From positions 186,001-250,000 of the forward strand of contig NZ_VLKO01000002.1 in NCBI RefSeq assembly GCF_007830355.1: a stretch of DNA of 64,000 nucleotides, read 5' to 3'. Below, piece after piece: positions 16,314-26,603 of this stretch (the stretch's first letter is position 1; each line of letters starts with the position of its first letter). A program made the translations under genes and the position numbers. Below the pieces are notes generated by a model. That model saw only the letters and a program-made list of their open reading frames with translations. It ran no database searches and was not told where the DNA came from. The DNA is from Flavobacterium tiangeerense (lineage in GTDB: Bacteria > Bacteroidota > Bacteroidia > Flavobacteriales > Flavobacteriaceae).

Positions 16314-19300
16314 TTAATTTCCAAAATTATAACGCAATGTAAATCCAGATCGTATATTGGTAAGTGGAAAAGCAGTTGATATAACAGCCTTAGAGAAAGA
16401 GTGATCGTAATAAAAAATGGCCGTCAAGTTTTTACTAAATGCATAGTCAGCCTTAACTTTTACGGTCCAAATGTTTTGTCCACCTGCCAACTGATTGTTA
16501 TTATAATCCAAATAACGCACTATCGTTTCATTATTTCTATACGTAACATCTGCAGAGAGATTGATATCACTTTTTATTACTCCCGTTGGATTATCAGCCA
16601 ATCTTGATGAAAAAATTACATCTTTAAACCTGTATCCAAGCCCAACAACATATTCAAGTCCCTTAACCTCTGTCAATAAATTGTTATCAAAACTCATTGA
16701 TAGTGCTCTATCTTTCTTAATTTCAGTAAGTACTTTTAGCGAACTTTTAAGCTCAAAATCCATTCGAACCAAAGGATTGAATTGTTCCACTAAATTGATG
16801 TTAGACATAATGGTTTTATTAAAAAAATTGCCACTAGCATCAATACCGTTTGGATCTTTATCATATTCAAAATTAGAACGAAACGCATTAATAGTATAGG
16901 AAGCCCTATAATTGTGTAATAATGAAAAACGTTTAAAGTTCTTCTTGAACGGAGCATAACGCATTAATCCGTTGTATTTTACAGACCAATTGGGTAACGG
17001 CAAACTCCTAAAAATACCCAATGAAGCACCTCCTGCATCATTCCCAGAATAAGCAGCAAGAAAAGCAGGTAACAAAACGGCTTGATTGTTTTTTCCAAAA
17101 CCTTTAGGAAAACCTTCACCGTCAAGATTTGCAGGATTATTGATATTTATTCCTCTCGCAGTAGCTAATCTATTTGCAATTACAAGTCTGTTTTCTCTAA
17201 AATCATCAAATGCTTCTGCCGAATTTTGATCGCTTGTTGAAAAGGAAGTTTTAATTAATACGGTAGAGATTGAAAAAATTCCTGTGCTAAATGGTGATCT
17301 AGCATTATACATCCCGTTAGTGACATCATATTGCTCTGAATCATTTTGAGACAATGCTCTATCAAAGGTTAAATCTATTTTCATATCAGGAAACAAATCT
17401 ACATTGGCCGTAGCCTTCAAAATTTTATTGTCTACTTGCGTATAATTTTGGTTAAAGTCTGGGTAGTTTGTCAACCATCCCTTTTTTGCTGCTTCAAAAC
17501 GTATATCATCTTGGCTTCCAAAGATAAACCCTAGTGAAGGTCTAGAAGAACCTAGAAAACCTAAACCCGGAGTATAACCTGGTAAAACAGTACCACTATT
17601 GTGCGTGTAGTTTACCTGTATATTTTTGACACTAGTAAGTACTCCTAATAATCCATCTACAAAAGGACCTTTTTTTGCTGTGGCTGCAGCAACATTTGTA
17701 TTTACAATTTTCTCACCCGGTTTTGGCGGACCTGTTTTTGGCTTAGGAGCAGCTTTTGTACTGGTTTTTGAAATACCTAAATATTTGTACAGCGTTTCCA
17801 TGGTCAAACTTGCATTCAAATTACTTGAACTTGCATTTTGAATGGTATTTCCTAAATTATAATCTTGTCCTCCTATTGAAATTTGTGACAAAGCATTGGA
17901 AGTACGCTGCCAGCTGTAATCACCCGTATAAGAATAGGTTGCTTTTATAAAACTAAACAACGGAATCTTGTTAATAGGCAATTCATAATTTACAACCAAT
18001 TGTTGCATGTGCTGGTTAGGGTCACCCATATCCCAATAACTGTCCCATATTGTAAAACTGTCAATAGGTTCATTATCCTCATTAAGATAACTCTTCACAA
18101 TATTACTGGAAGAAGCTGTGTAATTTAGCTTTAATGATTTTGTAAGGTTGTAATTAAAACCATATTGATAATTGAATGCAAAATTTCTTCTAAACAATGG
18201 ATCAAGTCCAATACCCTCTACCTCAACTTGACGAAATTGTTGACGGTTGTATTGTCTATTGATATTAGTATTAAAAGAAATGGTTGACGGCAAATAATTA
18301 AAATTAAAATCGCTTAACATTTTCCAATAATTACTTTTCTTTAAAAACTTTGATTTTTTAAAAGGTTCAACAGGTTTTGGTTTAAAAGTGTAGGCATAAT
18401 CTACCGCAGAATTAGCATGTTGATCTACATAATCCTCTATCTCAAAATCATGACGTTCTACTTGATTAAAAGACTGAGAAAAAGTGAAATTCTCAGGATC
18501 GTACACTCTTTGTTTTTGCTCTGGTTGACGTTCTTTTTTTACTCCAATAAAATTGATGCTTGTTCTTTTTGTATAATCAATTGCTCTGTTTGCAATATTA
18601 TCTTTCTCTTTTTGATTTGTGGTGTTCTCTAACAATTGTTTCAACTTAATGTCTTGGTTGAACGGATCATATTCTGGAGTGATAGTTTCTTCACCTACTG
18701 AATAGTTAAATGGTAAGTTCACACCCCATTTCTGAGGCAATAGTTTACCTAGATTTACATTGGTTACAATATTGTATTGTTGCGTATCTTCTCTACTTCT
18801 CTCATTTGGTCCTTGTTCAAGGGAACCAAAACCTATAGTGGTTTTTCTACCCGATGCAGAAACGGTAGCAAAATCAGCTAGATTAGTGTCAATATTTAAA
18901 ACGGCAGCCATTCCGCCTTTGTTATCCATATCAGCCAAACGTAATTCATTAAACCAAACCTCACCTTTTATATCATTTAGAGGATCATTGTTTTTTATAC
19001 CTACCATAAGTGTTCGTACCAAACCAAAGTTAGGATTTCCTTTAATCCCTAACTTAAGCGTAGTTGATTTATCTCCATCAGGAAGTGACGCATCAGTATC
19101 CGGATAATAAATCCCGTCTAGCGGAAGTGTATTTGGATTTACTTTCATGGCTAAAATTTTCATTCTAGTCAATAATTCAAGAGGTAAGTCTATTTCGTTT
19201 TCGGATGGCCAAACTAGTTCTGGACTCAAAGGACCACAATCTGAAGTGTTACCACCAGAGGGTAATGTGACTTTTAATGGAATCTCTATTTGATAAAAAT

Positions 19301-22300
19301 TTTGATTAAAATCGTTTCCAAAACGGATAAAACCTACCATTTGATTGTCGCTTAGTGCAATCTCATTAGGTAGTGATTCAGCATGTAAAAACATTTTCAA
19401 TTTATTAAATTGTCTCATGTCTATACTTACATTTTTAAAAACTGCTCTAGAATCTTGTGGCTCTAATCCGTCTCCCGAAGCACGTAACGCAAGTGATTGC
19501 TCGTTTTGATTGATTACCGTGTTGTTATTGAATAATTGTTCCCTTTGAACCGCTGGTGGTGTTACATAATTTACGGGGCATCGCTCGTTGTTTTCTTGAA
19601 TATTAACAGCAAGAACATCCAGATTAGTACCGTCATCATCAGGATTAGTATCATTAAAATCAAGTGCATTAGTGTAACGTCTCCATTCTCCGCGCACAAG
19701 GTCAAGTGCACCAAAACGTACTGTAACCTCATCATTAAAACCTGTCATAAACATTCTCATAAATCGAATAGATCTAAAATCAGAGATGGAACCTATAACA
19801 TTTTCAGGCTGAGAAACCGGTATTTTAAACTGCAACCATCTAGCCTCAGTAGTTGAACCATTTGGTAAGGTAACTTGTGTGTTGCGAATATCAGTAATAT
19901 AATTTTGTCCAATATCCATCCCTGGACGCATATCAACACTGTACTCATAGTAGGCATTGATAGTATTCATGGTATTATCTCTATTGATATCTTCAACATC
20001 AGGTACAGTACTAGAACCTCTATTTGCTGTATTAATATCTACTGGAGAATTATTCTCTACACCATTATAATTTTTATATCGGTCTATTATTGAACCATTG
20101 GCATTCAAATAAAAAGCATAATCATCGGCTGCTGGATCAAGCTCTGATGCAAAATTAGTATAAACAGACCCTTCATTAGAATTTGACAAACCATCAAGAC
20201 CAATATCCTGATTTTGCCTGTTATTTACATTCGTATCAAATGCATAGATCAAGGATTGTGATGCAGGAACATCTCCCCAAAGTGGCCTTGGATTTACTAC
20301 AATTTGATCCGGCCCAAGACCATTTTCATATTGTTTCCTTCCATCTTTTAAAATGTCTTCGGAAATTTCACCTAGGTTAAAATAGATCTTTCCTATATTT
20401 GATTGTGGGGCTGGGCCATTACCCACATACGGATCTAAAACCCAAAACTGAATGTACTCAACATTTCCTTGCTCAAAATTTGTTGAATTCAAAGAACGCA
20501 TAATTCCGCCAAAATTTTCAGTAGGATTAGCTCCCACAGCGCTATTGTTATTGTACGGTCCTCGCTCCGATGGGAAATAGGTTAAATCAAGCGTACTTAT
20601 TACCTGTGTTTGCCCTTGTGCAATATCAGTTAAGGGATACAATTCCCTACTAAAAACCCTTCTTGTTTTATTGAATGACAAATCAGCATCAGAAACTCCA
20701 GGTGGTTTTTGGGTATAAAAAATAGGGTCAATAGCATACCAAGCCAGTTTTGCCCGTTTGAACCCATAGCTTAAATCAGTTGCGCTACCATTAAAATTAT
20801 AAGTACTTGCTGCTGTTCTTTCTGGTGTTGATGACAAACTCCAAGCCATTGGTGAACGCATGTCAATTGTTGATTGAGACCCTTCAAAGTCATCTACATA
20901 AATAGTTGATTCACCTTGAAATTGATCCGCTTTTGGGGTATCCGGTCTTAAAAATGCAACTTCACCTCTTATGGATAAATTAGATGGTACATCAGTATCT
21001 AAATTTGGTAATTTGTTAACAAGACGTGTCAAGAAAGGAACCTGAGTAGAGTAATTTGTATTCAATCCAAAAACAGTATTATTTACAGACTCTTGACCAA
21101 AACTTGATTTCTGTGTAAAAGGTCTCTCGGTCATTTTTAAAAATGTTCCGCCTACCACAAAATTATCTGATATTTTATGCTCAACGTTTAAGCCTATGAA
21201 ACGCCTGGTTTGTTGACCAAAAACAGAATTGTTTTCTAAAGACACTTCTATAGGTGTATTTGAAGCTTGAAGCGATGGATCTAGAATTTGTACACGCCCA
21301 AATTGATAATTAACACTGTAATCTACCCCTTCAACCAAGCGTCTACCTGCGGCTGTAACTACTACTGATCCCTGTGGAACATTGAAAGCTCCAATAGGAA
21401 TTCCATCACTTCCACTAGATTTGTACTTTCCTCTCAACAAAAACTTATTTTTATCACTGTCTTGTAATGCGCCTGCTTGTGTATTGCGGTACATACTTTG
21501 AAACACATATTTACGCTGGTTGTCATTATAAGTAGATGGATTTCTATAATCTTCAATAGCAGTGTTAGACAATTTAGAAAATAATAATTCCCCAAAAGGC
21601 TCCTTAGTTGTAAACATGATACGACCGTTTTGCGCATCAATAGTCAAATTAGGTAAAAAATCAAAAAAACCATCTCCACCAGCTTGAGGATCATTATTGA
21701 AATTTAATTTATCTAAATTAAAAACTTTTAATAAAGGCGTTTCTGCCACTTTTGAATCGGGATCAGGATTTGTTGGAAATGGAGTTCCTGAAACTTCCGT
21801 AATATAATTTAGCGGAGAAGGATCTGTGTACAAAATATTAAATCTAAAATCCTCTTGTTTCAATTGATATCCTCCTTGAATTTGATAGATGTTTTTCATC
21901 ATCAAGTTCCAAATGGGATTTTTAACATTGGTCAAATTGCTTTTCAGCATTTTCAAAATCAAACTTTGAGAAATGATGGCTTGTGTAGCGGGCGTGTTGC
22001 CTGTAACCACAGTAGCATCAACACCGTCATTACCAAACTCCCCTACTTGATACACTTGGTCCCCAATGGTGTATTGATAAGCCACTGCTAAAACCTCATC
22101 ATTTGCCAAACGTTGTTGCAAAGAAATAAATCCTAGTTGTGGGTTAAAAGTATACTCATTTGGGTTTAATTTTCGAGCATTTTCCAGTTTAGAATAATCT
22201 TGGCCTTCACTTACGGTAGTATTAAAACCCGAATTTGAAGTTGCAATTTCTCTAATATTAGTATTTAATAATCCTGTCCCAGCAGCAATTTGAGCTGGAT

Positions 22301-23459
22301 CATAATCGTTATTAGCATTATTTGAGGGAGTATTAGCTGGAGCATTAAAGATTCCGGTAGACGGGTCTAGCACAACAACTTCATTATCTGGAATACCTGT
22401 GATCTGAGCTTCACCAAGATCTTGAAGTGCAATAATATTCCTTAAATTATTATTGGTTGTAGTTACCCTATTTTGTCTATTGGTAACCCAAATTTCGATT
22501 CTAGAGATTTGAACTCTACTATCAATAAAAGGATAGTTTGCTAGAGATTTATCATACCTGTCTCTAAAATATTGCGATAAGAAAAAGTGACGGTCACTGT
22601 CGTAATCCAAAGCAAACATTTCAAAGTTTTCAATGGTTCCTCCGCCTTGTGCTACTAAGCTTTTTGTTTGTGATTTTTGTTCTGAGAATACCCCTGTGAA
22701 AGTTGTTTTACCAAATTGCAATTGGGTTTTGAAACCAAATAAACTTTGGGCGCCACGAATTAGAGAACTGTTTAGTGGCATGCTCACATTTCCGACTTCA
22801 ATTTTTTGAATGATATCGTCCTCAGTGGGTGCGTAATCAAGTTTTATTAAGTTTTGAAATGCAAATGTAGATTGAGTATCATAATTAGCATTTACATTAA
22901 GTCTTGTTCCCACTTTCCCCATCAAACTCATGCTGATTCTTTGGTCAAAATCAAAGGAAAGATTAGACCTGTTTCTAGGAGAAAATGAAGGATTATCTTG
23001 TTTTGTAAAACGCAAACCTAAATCCATTTCAATAGATCCTGTAGGCTTTACATCGATGGTATTACTACCAAAAATAGACTCAAACAAACCTGATTTAATT
23101 ACATATCTCGGTAATAAATCTTTTTTTGCTAGTTCACTCCCCTCTTTTTTACCGTCAATTGCATCTACTTTTGTTTTAAAATAGTTGCGCATTGACTCTT
23201 TCAAAACTAATTTCTCATATTCCTTAGGAGTCAATATGATAGGGTAATTTATAGATAACCCGTCAAAAGAACTTGTGTACACATACCTATCAATAGCTGG
23301 ATCATACGTATATGATGAAAGTATACTTGGTGGGTTTTTAAGCTGTAATTTCCCCTTAGAGAAACCCTTACTTACCGTATCCTGAGTTCCCTCTTTAACT
23401 TGAGCATGCAATATGTAACCACACAATAGAACAAGCCAAAAAATACAATTTTTATGCAT
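16314..23459 (-). CDS. sprA: SprA, type IX secretion translocon and gliding motility protein
   Basis: A giant outer-membrane protein of 2381 residues with a signal peptide (MHKNCIFWLVLLCGYILHA) and Sec-type cleavage. The hallmark regions of SprA/Sov are spread over the chain: SNLSFDFDQRISMSLMGKVGTRL, then GIFSEQKSQTK-like barrel strands, VSLENNSVFGQQTRRFIG, the WFNELRLADMDNKGG region, and a C-terminus ending in TLRYNFGN. SprA forms the very large beta-barrel through which T9SS cargo crosses the outer membrane, and it is needed for gliding. A Pro/Lys-rich low-complexity linker lies around codons at 17671-17770. The gene starts 25 bp after ruvA and is probably read from the ruvA promoter. Confidence 0.95.
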   Translation of the reverse strand: MHKNCIFWLVLLCGYILHAQVKEGTQDTVSKGFSKGKLQLKNPPSILSSYTYDPAIDRYVYTSSFDGLSINYPIILTPKEYEKLVLKESMRNYFKTKVDAIDGKKEGSELAKKDLLPRYVIKSGLFESIFGSNTIDVKPTGSIEMDLGLRFTKQDNPSFSPRNRSNLSFDFDQRISMSLMGKVGTRLNVNANYDTQSTFAFQNLIKLDYAPTEDDIIQKIEVGNVSMPLNSSLIRGAQSLFGFKTQLQFGKTTFTGVFSEQKSQTKSLVAQGGGTIENFEMFALDYDSDRHFFLSQYFRDRYDKSLANYPFIDSRVQISRIEIWVTNRQNRVTTTNNNLRNIIALQDLGEAQITGIPDNEVVVLDPSTGIFNAPANTPSNNANNDYDPAQIAAGTGLLNTNIREIATSNSGFNTTVSEGQDYSKLENARKLNPNEYTFNPQLGFISLQQRLANDEVLAVAYQYTIGDQVYQVGEFGNDGVDATVVTGNTPATQAIISQSLILKMLKSNLTNVKNPIWNLMMKNIYQIQGGYQLKQEDFRFNILYTDPSPLNYITEVSGTPFPTNPDPDSKVAETPLLKVFNLDKLNFNNDPQAGGDGFFDFLPNLTIDAQNGRIMFTTKEPFGELLFSKLSNTAIEDYRNPSTYNDNQRKYVFQSMYRNTQAGALQDSDKNKFLLRGKYKSSGSDGIPIGAFNVPQGSVVVTAAGRRLVEGVDYSVNYQFGRVQILDPSLQASNTPIEVSLENNSVFGQQTRRFIGLNVEHKISDNFVVGGTFLKMTERPFTQKSSFGQESVNNTVFGLNTNYSTQVPFLTRLVNKLPNLDTDVPSNLSIRGEVAFLRPDTPKADQFQGESTIYVDDFEGSQSTIDMRSPMAWSLSSTPERTAASTYNFNGSATDLSYGFKRAKLAWYAIDPIFYTQKPPGVSDADLSFNKTRRVFSRELYPLTDIAQGQTQVISTLDLTYFPSERGPYNNNSAVGANPTENFGGIMRSLNSTNFEQGNVEYIQFWVLDPYVGNGPAPQSNIGKIYFNLGEISEDILKDGRKQYENGLGPDQIVVNPRPLWGDVPASQSLIYAFDTNVNNRQNQDIGLDGLSNSNEGSVYTNFASELDPAADDYAFYLNANGSIIDRYKNYNGVENNSPVDINTANRGSSTVPDVEDINRDNTMNTINAYYEYSVDMRPGMDIGQNYITDIRNTQVTLPNGSTTEARWLQFKIPVSQPENVIGSISDFRSIRFMRMFMTGFNDEVTVRFGALDLVRGEWRRYTNALDFNDTNPDDDGTNLDVLAVNIQENNERCPVNYVTPPAVQREQLFNNNTVINQNEQSLALRASGDGLEPQDSRAVFKNVSIDMRQFNKLKMFLHAESLPNEIALSDNQMVGFIRFGNDFNQNFYQIEIPLKVTLPSGGNTSDCGPLSPELVWPSENEIDLPLELLTRMKILAMKVNPNTLPLDGIYYPDTDASLPDGDKSTTLKLGIKGNPNFGLVRTLMVGIKNNDPLNDIKGEVWFNELRLADMDNKGGMAAVLNIDTNLADFATVSASGRKTTIGFGSLEQGPNERSREDTQQYNIVTNVNLGKLLPQKWGVNLPFNYSVGEETITPEYDPFNQDIKLKQLLENTTNQKEKDNIANRAIDYTKRTSINFIGVKKERQPEQKQRVYDPENFTFSQSFNQVERHDFEIEDYVDQHANSAVDYAYTFKPKPVEPFKKSKFLKKSNYWKMLSDFNFNYLPSTISFNTNINRQYNRQQFRQVEVEGIGLDPLFRRNFAFNYQYGFNYNLTKSLKLNYTASSSNIVKSYLNEDNEPIDSFTIWDSYWDMGDPNQHMQQLVVNYELPINKIPLFSFIKATYSYTGDYSWQRTSNALSQISIGGQDYNLGNTIQNASSSNLNASLTMETLYKYLGISKTSTKAAPKPKTGPPKPGEKIVNTNVAAATAKKGPFVDGLLGVLTSVKNIQVNYTHNSGTVLPGYTPGLGFLGSSRPSLGFIFGSQDDIRFEAAKKGWLTNYPDFNQNYTQVDNKILKATANVDLFPDMKIDLTFDRALSQNDSEQYDVTNGMYNARSPFSTGIFSISTVLIKTSFSTSDQNSAEAFDDFRENRLVIANRLATARGININNPANLDGEGFPKGFGKNNQAVLLPAFLAAYSGNDAGGASLGIFRSLPLPNWSVKYNGLMRYAPFKKNFKRFSLLHNYRASYTINAFRSNFEYDKDPNGIDASGNFFNKTIMSNINLVEQFNPLVRMDFELKSSLKVLTEIKKDRALSMSFDNNLLTEVKGLEYVVGLGYRFKDVIFSSRLADNPTGVIKSDINLSADVTYRNNETIVRYLDYNNNQLAGGQNIWTVKVKADYAFSKNLTAIFYYDHSFSKAVISTAFPLTNIRSGFTLRYNFGN

Positions 23460-23484
23460 ATAACTCCTGTTTCTTAAATCCCTT

Positions 23485-24066
23485 TTAGAGGTTTTTTAAA
23501 GCTTGTTTGATAATAGATTCAACGGTAGCATCTGGATTTTCTTTGACGATTTTTTCGATAACTTTTTCTGAACTTTTTCGTACAAAACCTAATACTTCCA
23601 ATGCTGATAACGCTTCATCTCTATTTGTATTGCTTTGAGACATAGAAACTTCGTCTAAATCATAAAGTTTTAATACTTTTTCTTTGAGGTCAAGTATCAC
23701 CCTCTGTGCTGTTTTACTACCAATTCCCTTAATAGATTGAATAGTTACTACATCTGCAGATCCTATTGCATTTGTAATTTGTTTTGGATCAAGTGAGGAC
23801 AACATTGTTCTAGCAATGCTTGCGCCAATACCTGAAACAGATAATAAGAGTCTGAAAATTTCTCTTTCAGATTTTTCAATAAACCCAAAAAGTGTATGCG
23901 CATCTTCTTTAATTTGAAGATGCGTATATACTTTTATAAAATCGGTATTGGGTAATAATGAATATGTATGTAAGGAAATATTTATATGGTAGCCTATGCC
24001 CCCACAATCAATAACAATATGTGTTGGCGATTTTTCTACGAGTTTCCCTTGTAAGTGTGCTATCAT
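23485..24066 (-). CDS. ruvA: Holliday junction DNA helicase subunit RuvA
   Basis: The ATG at 24066 (MIAHLQGKLVEKSPTHIVI, 193 residues) is the canonical start. An open extension of 14 residues upstream is not conserved in character and overlaps the probable promoter. Domain I (OB fold) is followed by the HhH domain (LLSVSGIGASIARTML and IQSIKGIGSKTAQRVILDLKEK) and domain III (DEALSALEVLGF). RuvA binds four-way junctions and loads RuvB, whose gene is 12 kb away at 35.5 kb. It lies between maeB and sprA on the same strand. Confidence 0.95.
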   Translation of the reverse strand: MIAHLQGKLVEKSPTHIVIDCGGIGYHINISLHTYSLLPNTDFIKVYTHLQIKEDAHTLFGFIEKSEREIFRLLLSVSGIGASIARTMLSSLDPKQITNAIGSADVVTIQSIKGIGSKTAQRVILDLKEKVLKLYDLDEVSMSQSNTNRDEALSALEVLGFVRKSSEKVIEKIVKENPDATVESIIKQALKNL

Positions 24067-24085
24067 GATGTATATAAAATAGTTC

Positions 24086-24093
24086 CAAATATA
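24086..24093 (-). promoter_or_regulatory. -7 element TATATTTG upstream of ruvA-sprA
   Basis: Full TAnnTTTG match 19 bp before the ruvA ATG on the minus strand. No TTG is found at 17-21 bp upstream, so support is partial. Confidence 0.42.
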
Positions 24094-24160
24094 ACAAAAT
24101 TTGTACACGCATAAATTTCTGATAAAAAATTACGATACAATTTGTTTACAATGCATTAAA

Positions 24161-26449
24161 TTAAACTTGTTTGGCTTTCTTAATGGCTTTTTCTTGAGCG
24201 TCAATCACTGCAATTGCTGCCATATTTACCATTTCCTCAACACTTGCACCTAATTGAAAGATGTGCACTGGCTTACCCATTCCTAACATGATCGGTCCTA
24301 TGGAATCTACCTTGTTAAGTTCTTTCAATAGTTTATACGTAATATTTGCCGATTCTAGATTTGGGAAAACCAAAGTATTTACTTTTTTACCAGCTAATTT
24401 AGAGAATGGAAACTTCTCTTTTAACATTTCAGGGTTTAAAGCAAAGTCGGCTTGAATTTCTCCGTCAATGATCATGTCCGGATAATTTTTATGCAAAAAG
24501 GCTACAGCTTCACGAACTTTTGAAGCATTCTCATTTGATGAAGATCCAAAATTAGAAAACGACACCATAGCTATTACTGGTTCAACTCCAAACATTTTAG
24601 CCGTTTTAGCAGTCATGATTGCAATTTTGGCTAAATCATCTGCTGACGGGTTGATGTTTATTGCAGTATCTGATAAAAACATTGGCCCACGAGCCGTCAT
24701 CATCATATTTGTTGTAGCAATTATTGAAGCGCCAGCTGCTTTATCAATCAGTTGTAACATAGGTTTCACTACGGATGGATAACTTCTAGAATGTCCTGTT
24801 ACCAGTGCATCGGCTTCATTTTCATTGACCATCATAGCTGCAAAATAATTTCTTTCGCGCATGAGCTTTTGTGCATCAAAAAGTGAAATCCCACGACGCT
24901 GTCTTGAAGACCAGTATGTTAAGGCAAATTTATTTCTTCTCGCCTCTTCTTCTTTAATTTTTGGATCAATAATAGGCACATCAGCATCAAAGCCTATTTC
25001 TTCTTTGAGTTCCAATATAATTTCTTTGTTTCCTAGTAAAATTGGGAAACCAATACCTTCTTCGTGTACTATTTGAGCTGCTTTTAAAACATCAAGATGA
25101 TCTGCTTCGGCAAAAACGATTCGTTTCGGATCCATCTTGGCTCTATTGGTAATCAAACGAACCATTTTGTTATCGTTACCCAAACGATCATTCAATTCTT
25201 CTTCGTATTTTTTCCAATCTGTAATTGGGTTTAATGCTACGCCAGACTCCATAGCTGCTTTGGCTACAGCCGGTGCAACAATAGATATCAATCTTGGATC
25301 AAAAGGTTTTGGAATGATGTAATCTCTACCAAAATTAAGTTTTGTAGCTCCATAAGCCACATTCACTTGTTCCGGAACAGACTCCTTAGTCAATAAAGCA
25401 AGTGCTTTGACAGCAGCCATTTTCATAGCCTCATTAATTTTGGTAGCACGTACATCTAAAGCACCTCTAAAAATGTAAGGAAACCCTAAAACGTTATTAA
25501 CTTGGTTAGGAAAATCTGATCTTCCCGTGGCCATAATCACATCTTTACGGGTTGCAATTGCTACATTATAATCAATTTCTGGATCCGGATTTGCCATTGC
25601 AAACACGATAGGATTATCAGCCATTGCAAGCAACATCTCTGGTGACATTAGTCCGCCAGTAGACAACCCTAGAAAAATATCAGCACCTACTAAAGCCTCG
25701 GCAAGAGACATTGAAGGAATGTTTTTTGCATATTTTAATTGCAGTTCAGACAAACTCGGGTTGTCACTTGTCAACAAACCTTTGCTGTTGAACATGAAAA
25801 TATTCTCAACTTTAACGCCCAATAAAACATATAGATCAGCACAAGCAAGTGCCGCCGATCCTGCTCCTGAAACCACCATTTTTACATCTTCGGCTTTCTT
25901 GTCAGCAAGTTCAAGCGCGTTCAACAATGCAGCTGATGAGATGATAGCCGTACCATGTTGATCATCATGCATTACAGGAATATTCAGCTCCTCTACCAAA
26001 CGTCTTTCTATTTCAAAAGACTCTGGCGCTTTGATATCCTCAAGATTGATTCCTCCAAAAGTAGGAGCAATATTCTTAACCGTTTGGATGAATTCTTCTA
26101 TATCTTTCGTTCCTATTTCAATGTCAAATACATCAATATCTGCAAAAATTTTAAACAACAAACCTTTTCCTTCCATTACTGGTTTTGAGGCTTCGGGACC
26201 TATATCCCCTAAACCCAAAACAGCAGTACCGTTTGTAATTACGGCTACTAGATTTCCTTTGGCAGTATATTTGTAAACGTTATTGATATCTTTTGCAATT
26301 TCTAAACATGGCTCAGCAACTCCTGGAGAATATGCTAGTGACAAATCTCTTTGTGTGGCATATTTTTTTGTTGGAACAACTTGAATTTTCCCCGGAGTAG
26401 GCTTTGCGTGGTATAATAATGCTTCTCTTCTTTTGTTATTTTTATCCAT
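24161..26449 (-). CDS. maeB: NADP-dependent malic enzyme with phosphotransacetylase-like domain
   Basis: 762 residues, the MaeB hybrid length. Residues 1-430 are the malic enzyme, with the N-terminal YSPGVAEPC, catalytic context INLEDIKAPE, the metal-binding MHDDQHGTA, and a Rossmann motif VVSGAGSAALA. Residues about 430-762 resemble phosphate acetyltransferase (GHSRSYPSVVKPML, LVFPNLESANITYKLLKEL). It oxidatively decarboxylates malate to pyruvate with NADP; the Pta-like part is regulatory in studied homologues. It is upstream of ruvA by 94 bp. Confidence 0.95.
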   Translation of the reverse strand: MDKNNKRREALLYHAKPTPGKIQVVPTKKYATQRDLSLAYSPGVAEPCLEIAKDINNVYKYTAKGNLVAVITNGTAVLGLGDIGPEASKPVMEGKGLLFKIFADIDVFDIEIGTKDIEEFIQTVKNIAPTFGGINLEDIKAPESFEIERRLVEELNIPVMHDDQHGTAIISSAALLNALELADKKAEDVKMVVSGAGSAALACADLYVLLGVKVENIFMFNSKGLLTSDNPSLSELQLKYAKNIPSMSLAEALVGADIFLGLSTGGLMSPEMLLAMADNPIVFAMANPDPEIDYNVAIATRKDVIMATGRSDFPNQVNNVLGFPYIFRGALDVRATKINEAMKMAAVKALALLTKESVPEQVNVAYGATKLNFGRDYIIPKPFDPRLISIVAPAVAKAAMESGVALNPITDWKKYEEELNDRLGNDNKMVRLITNRAKMDPKRIVFAEADHLDVLKAAQIVHEEGIGFPILLGNKEIILELKEEIGFDADVPIIDPKIKEEEARRNKFALTYWSSRQRRGISLFDAQKLMRERNYFAAMMVNENEADALVTGHSRSYPSVVKPMLQLIDKAAGASIIATTNMMMTARGPMFLSDTAININPSADDLAKIAIMTAKTAKMFGVEPVIAMVSFSNFGSSSNENASKVREAVAFLHKNYPDMIIDGEIQADFALNPEMLKEKFPFSKLAGKKVNTLVFPNLESANITYKLLKELNKVDSIGPIMLGMGKPVHIFQLGASVEEMVNMAAIAVIDAQEKAIKKAKQV

Positions 26450-26472
26450 TTTTTTGCTTTTATTCTAGATCA

Positions 26473-26480
26473 CAAAGATA
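26473..26480 (-). promoter_or_regulatory. -7 element TATCTTTG for maeB
   Basis: Full TAnnTTTG match 23 bp before the maeB ATG on the minus strand. A properly spaced TTG is not evident. Confidence 0.45.
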
Positions 26481-26550
26481 GAAGACTTGGTTTAAAAAGT
26501 CAGCTTTTATACTATTCTTTTCCAATTTTGGGCTAATTTATTAACTTAGA

Positions 26551-26583
26551 AACAAAAATAGCCGCATATAAATGCAGCTATTT
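26551..26583 (-). terminator. Terminator after the CBS-domain gene
   Basis: A 12-bp stem (26556-26567 with 26572-26583, one G-U pair in the minus-strand RNA), a 4-nt loop and a U-rich tail. Confidence 0.78.
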
Positions 26584-26603
26584 CTTTATTATAAAATATT
26601 AAT

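Noticed and set aside
17626..20380. Six or more open frames antisense to sprA
   Set aside because: They mirror a single very long coding frame and have no coding character.
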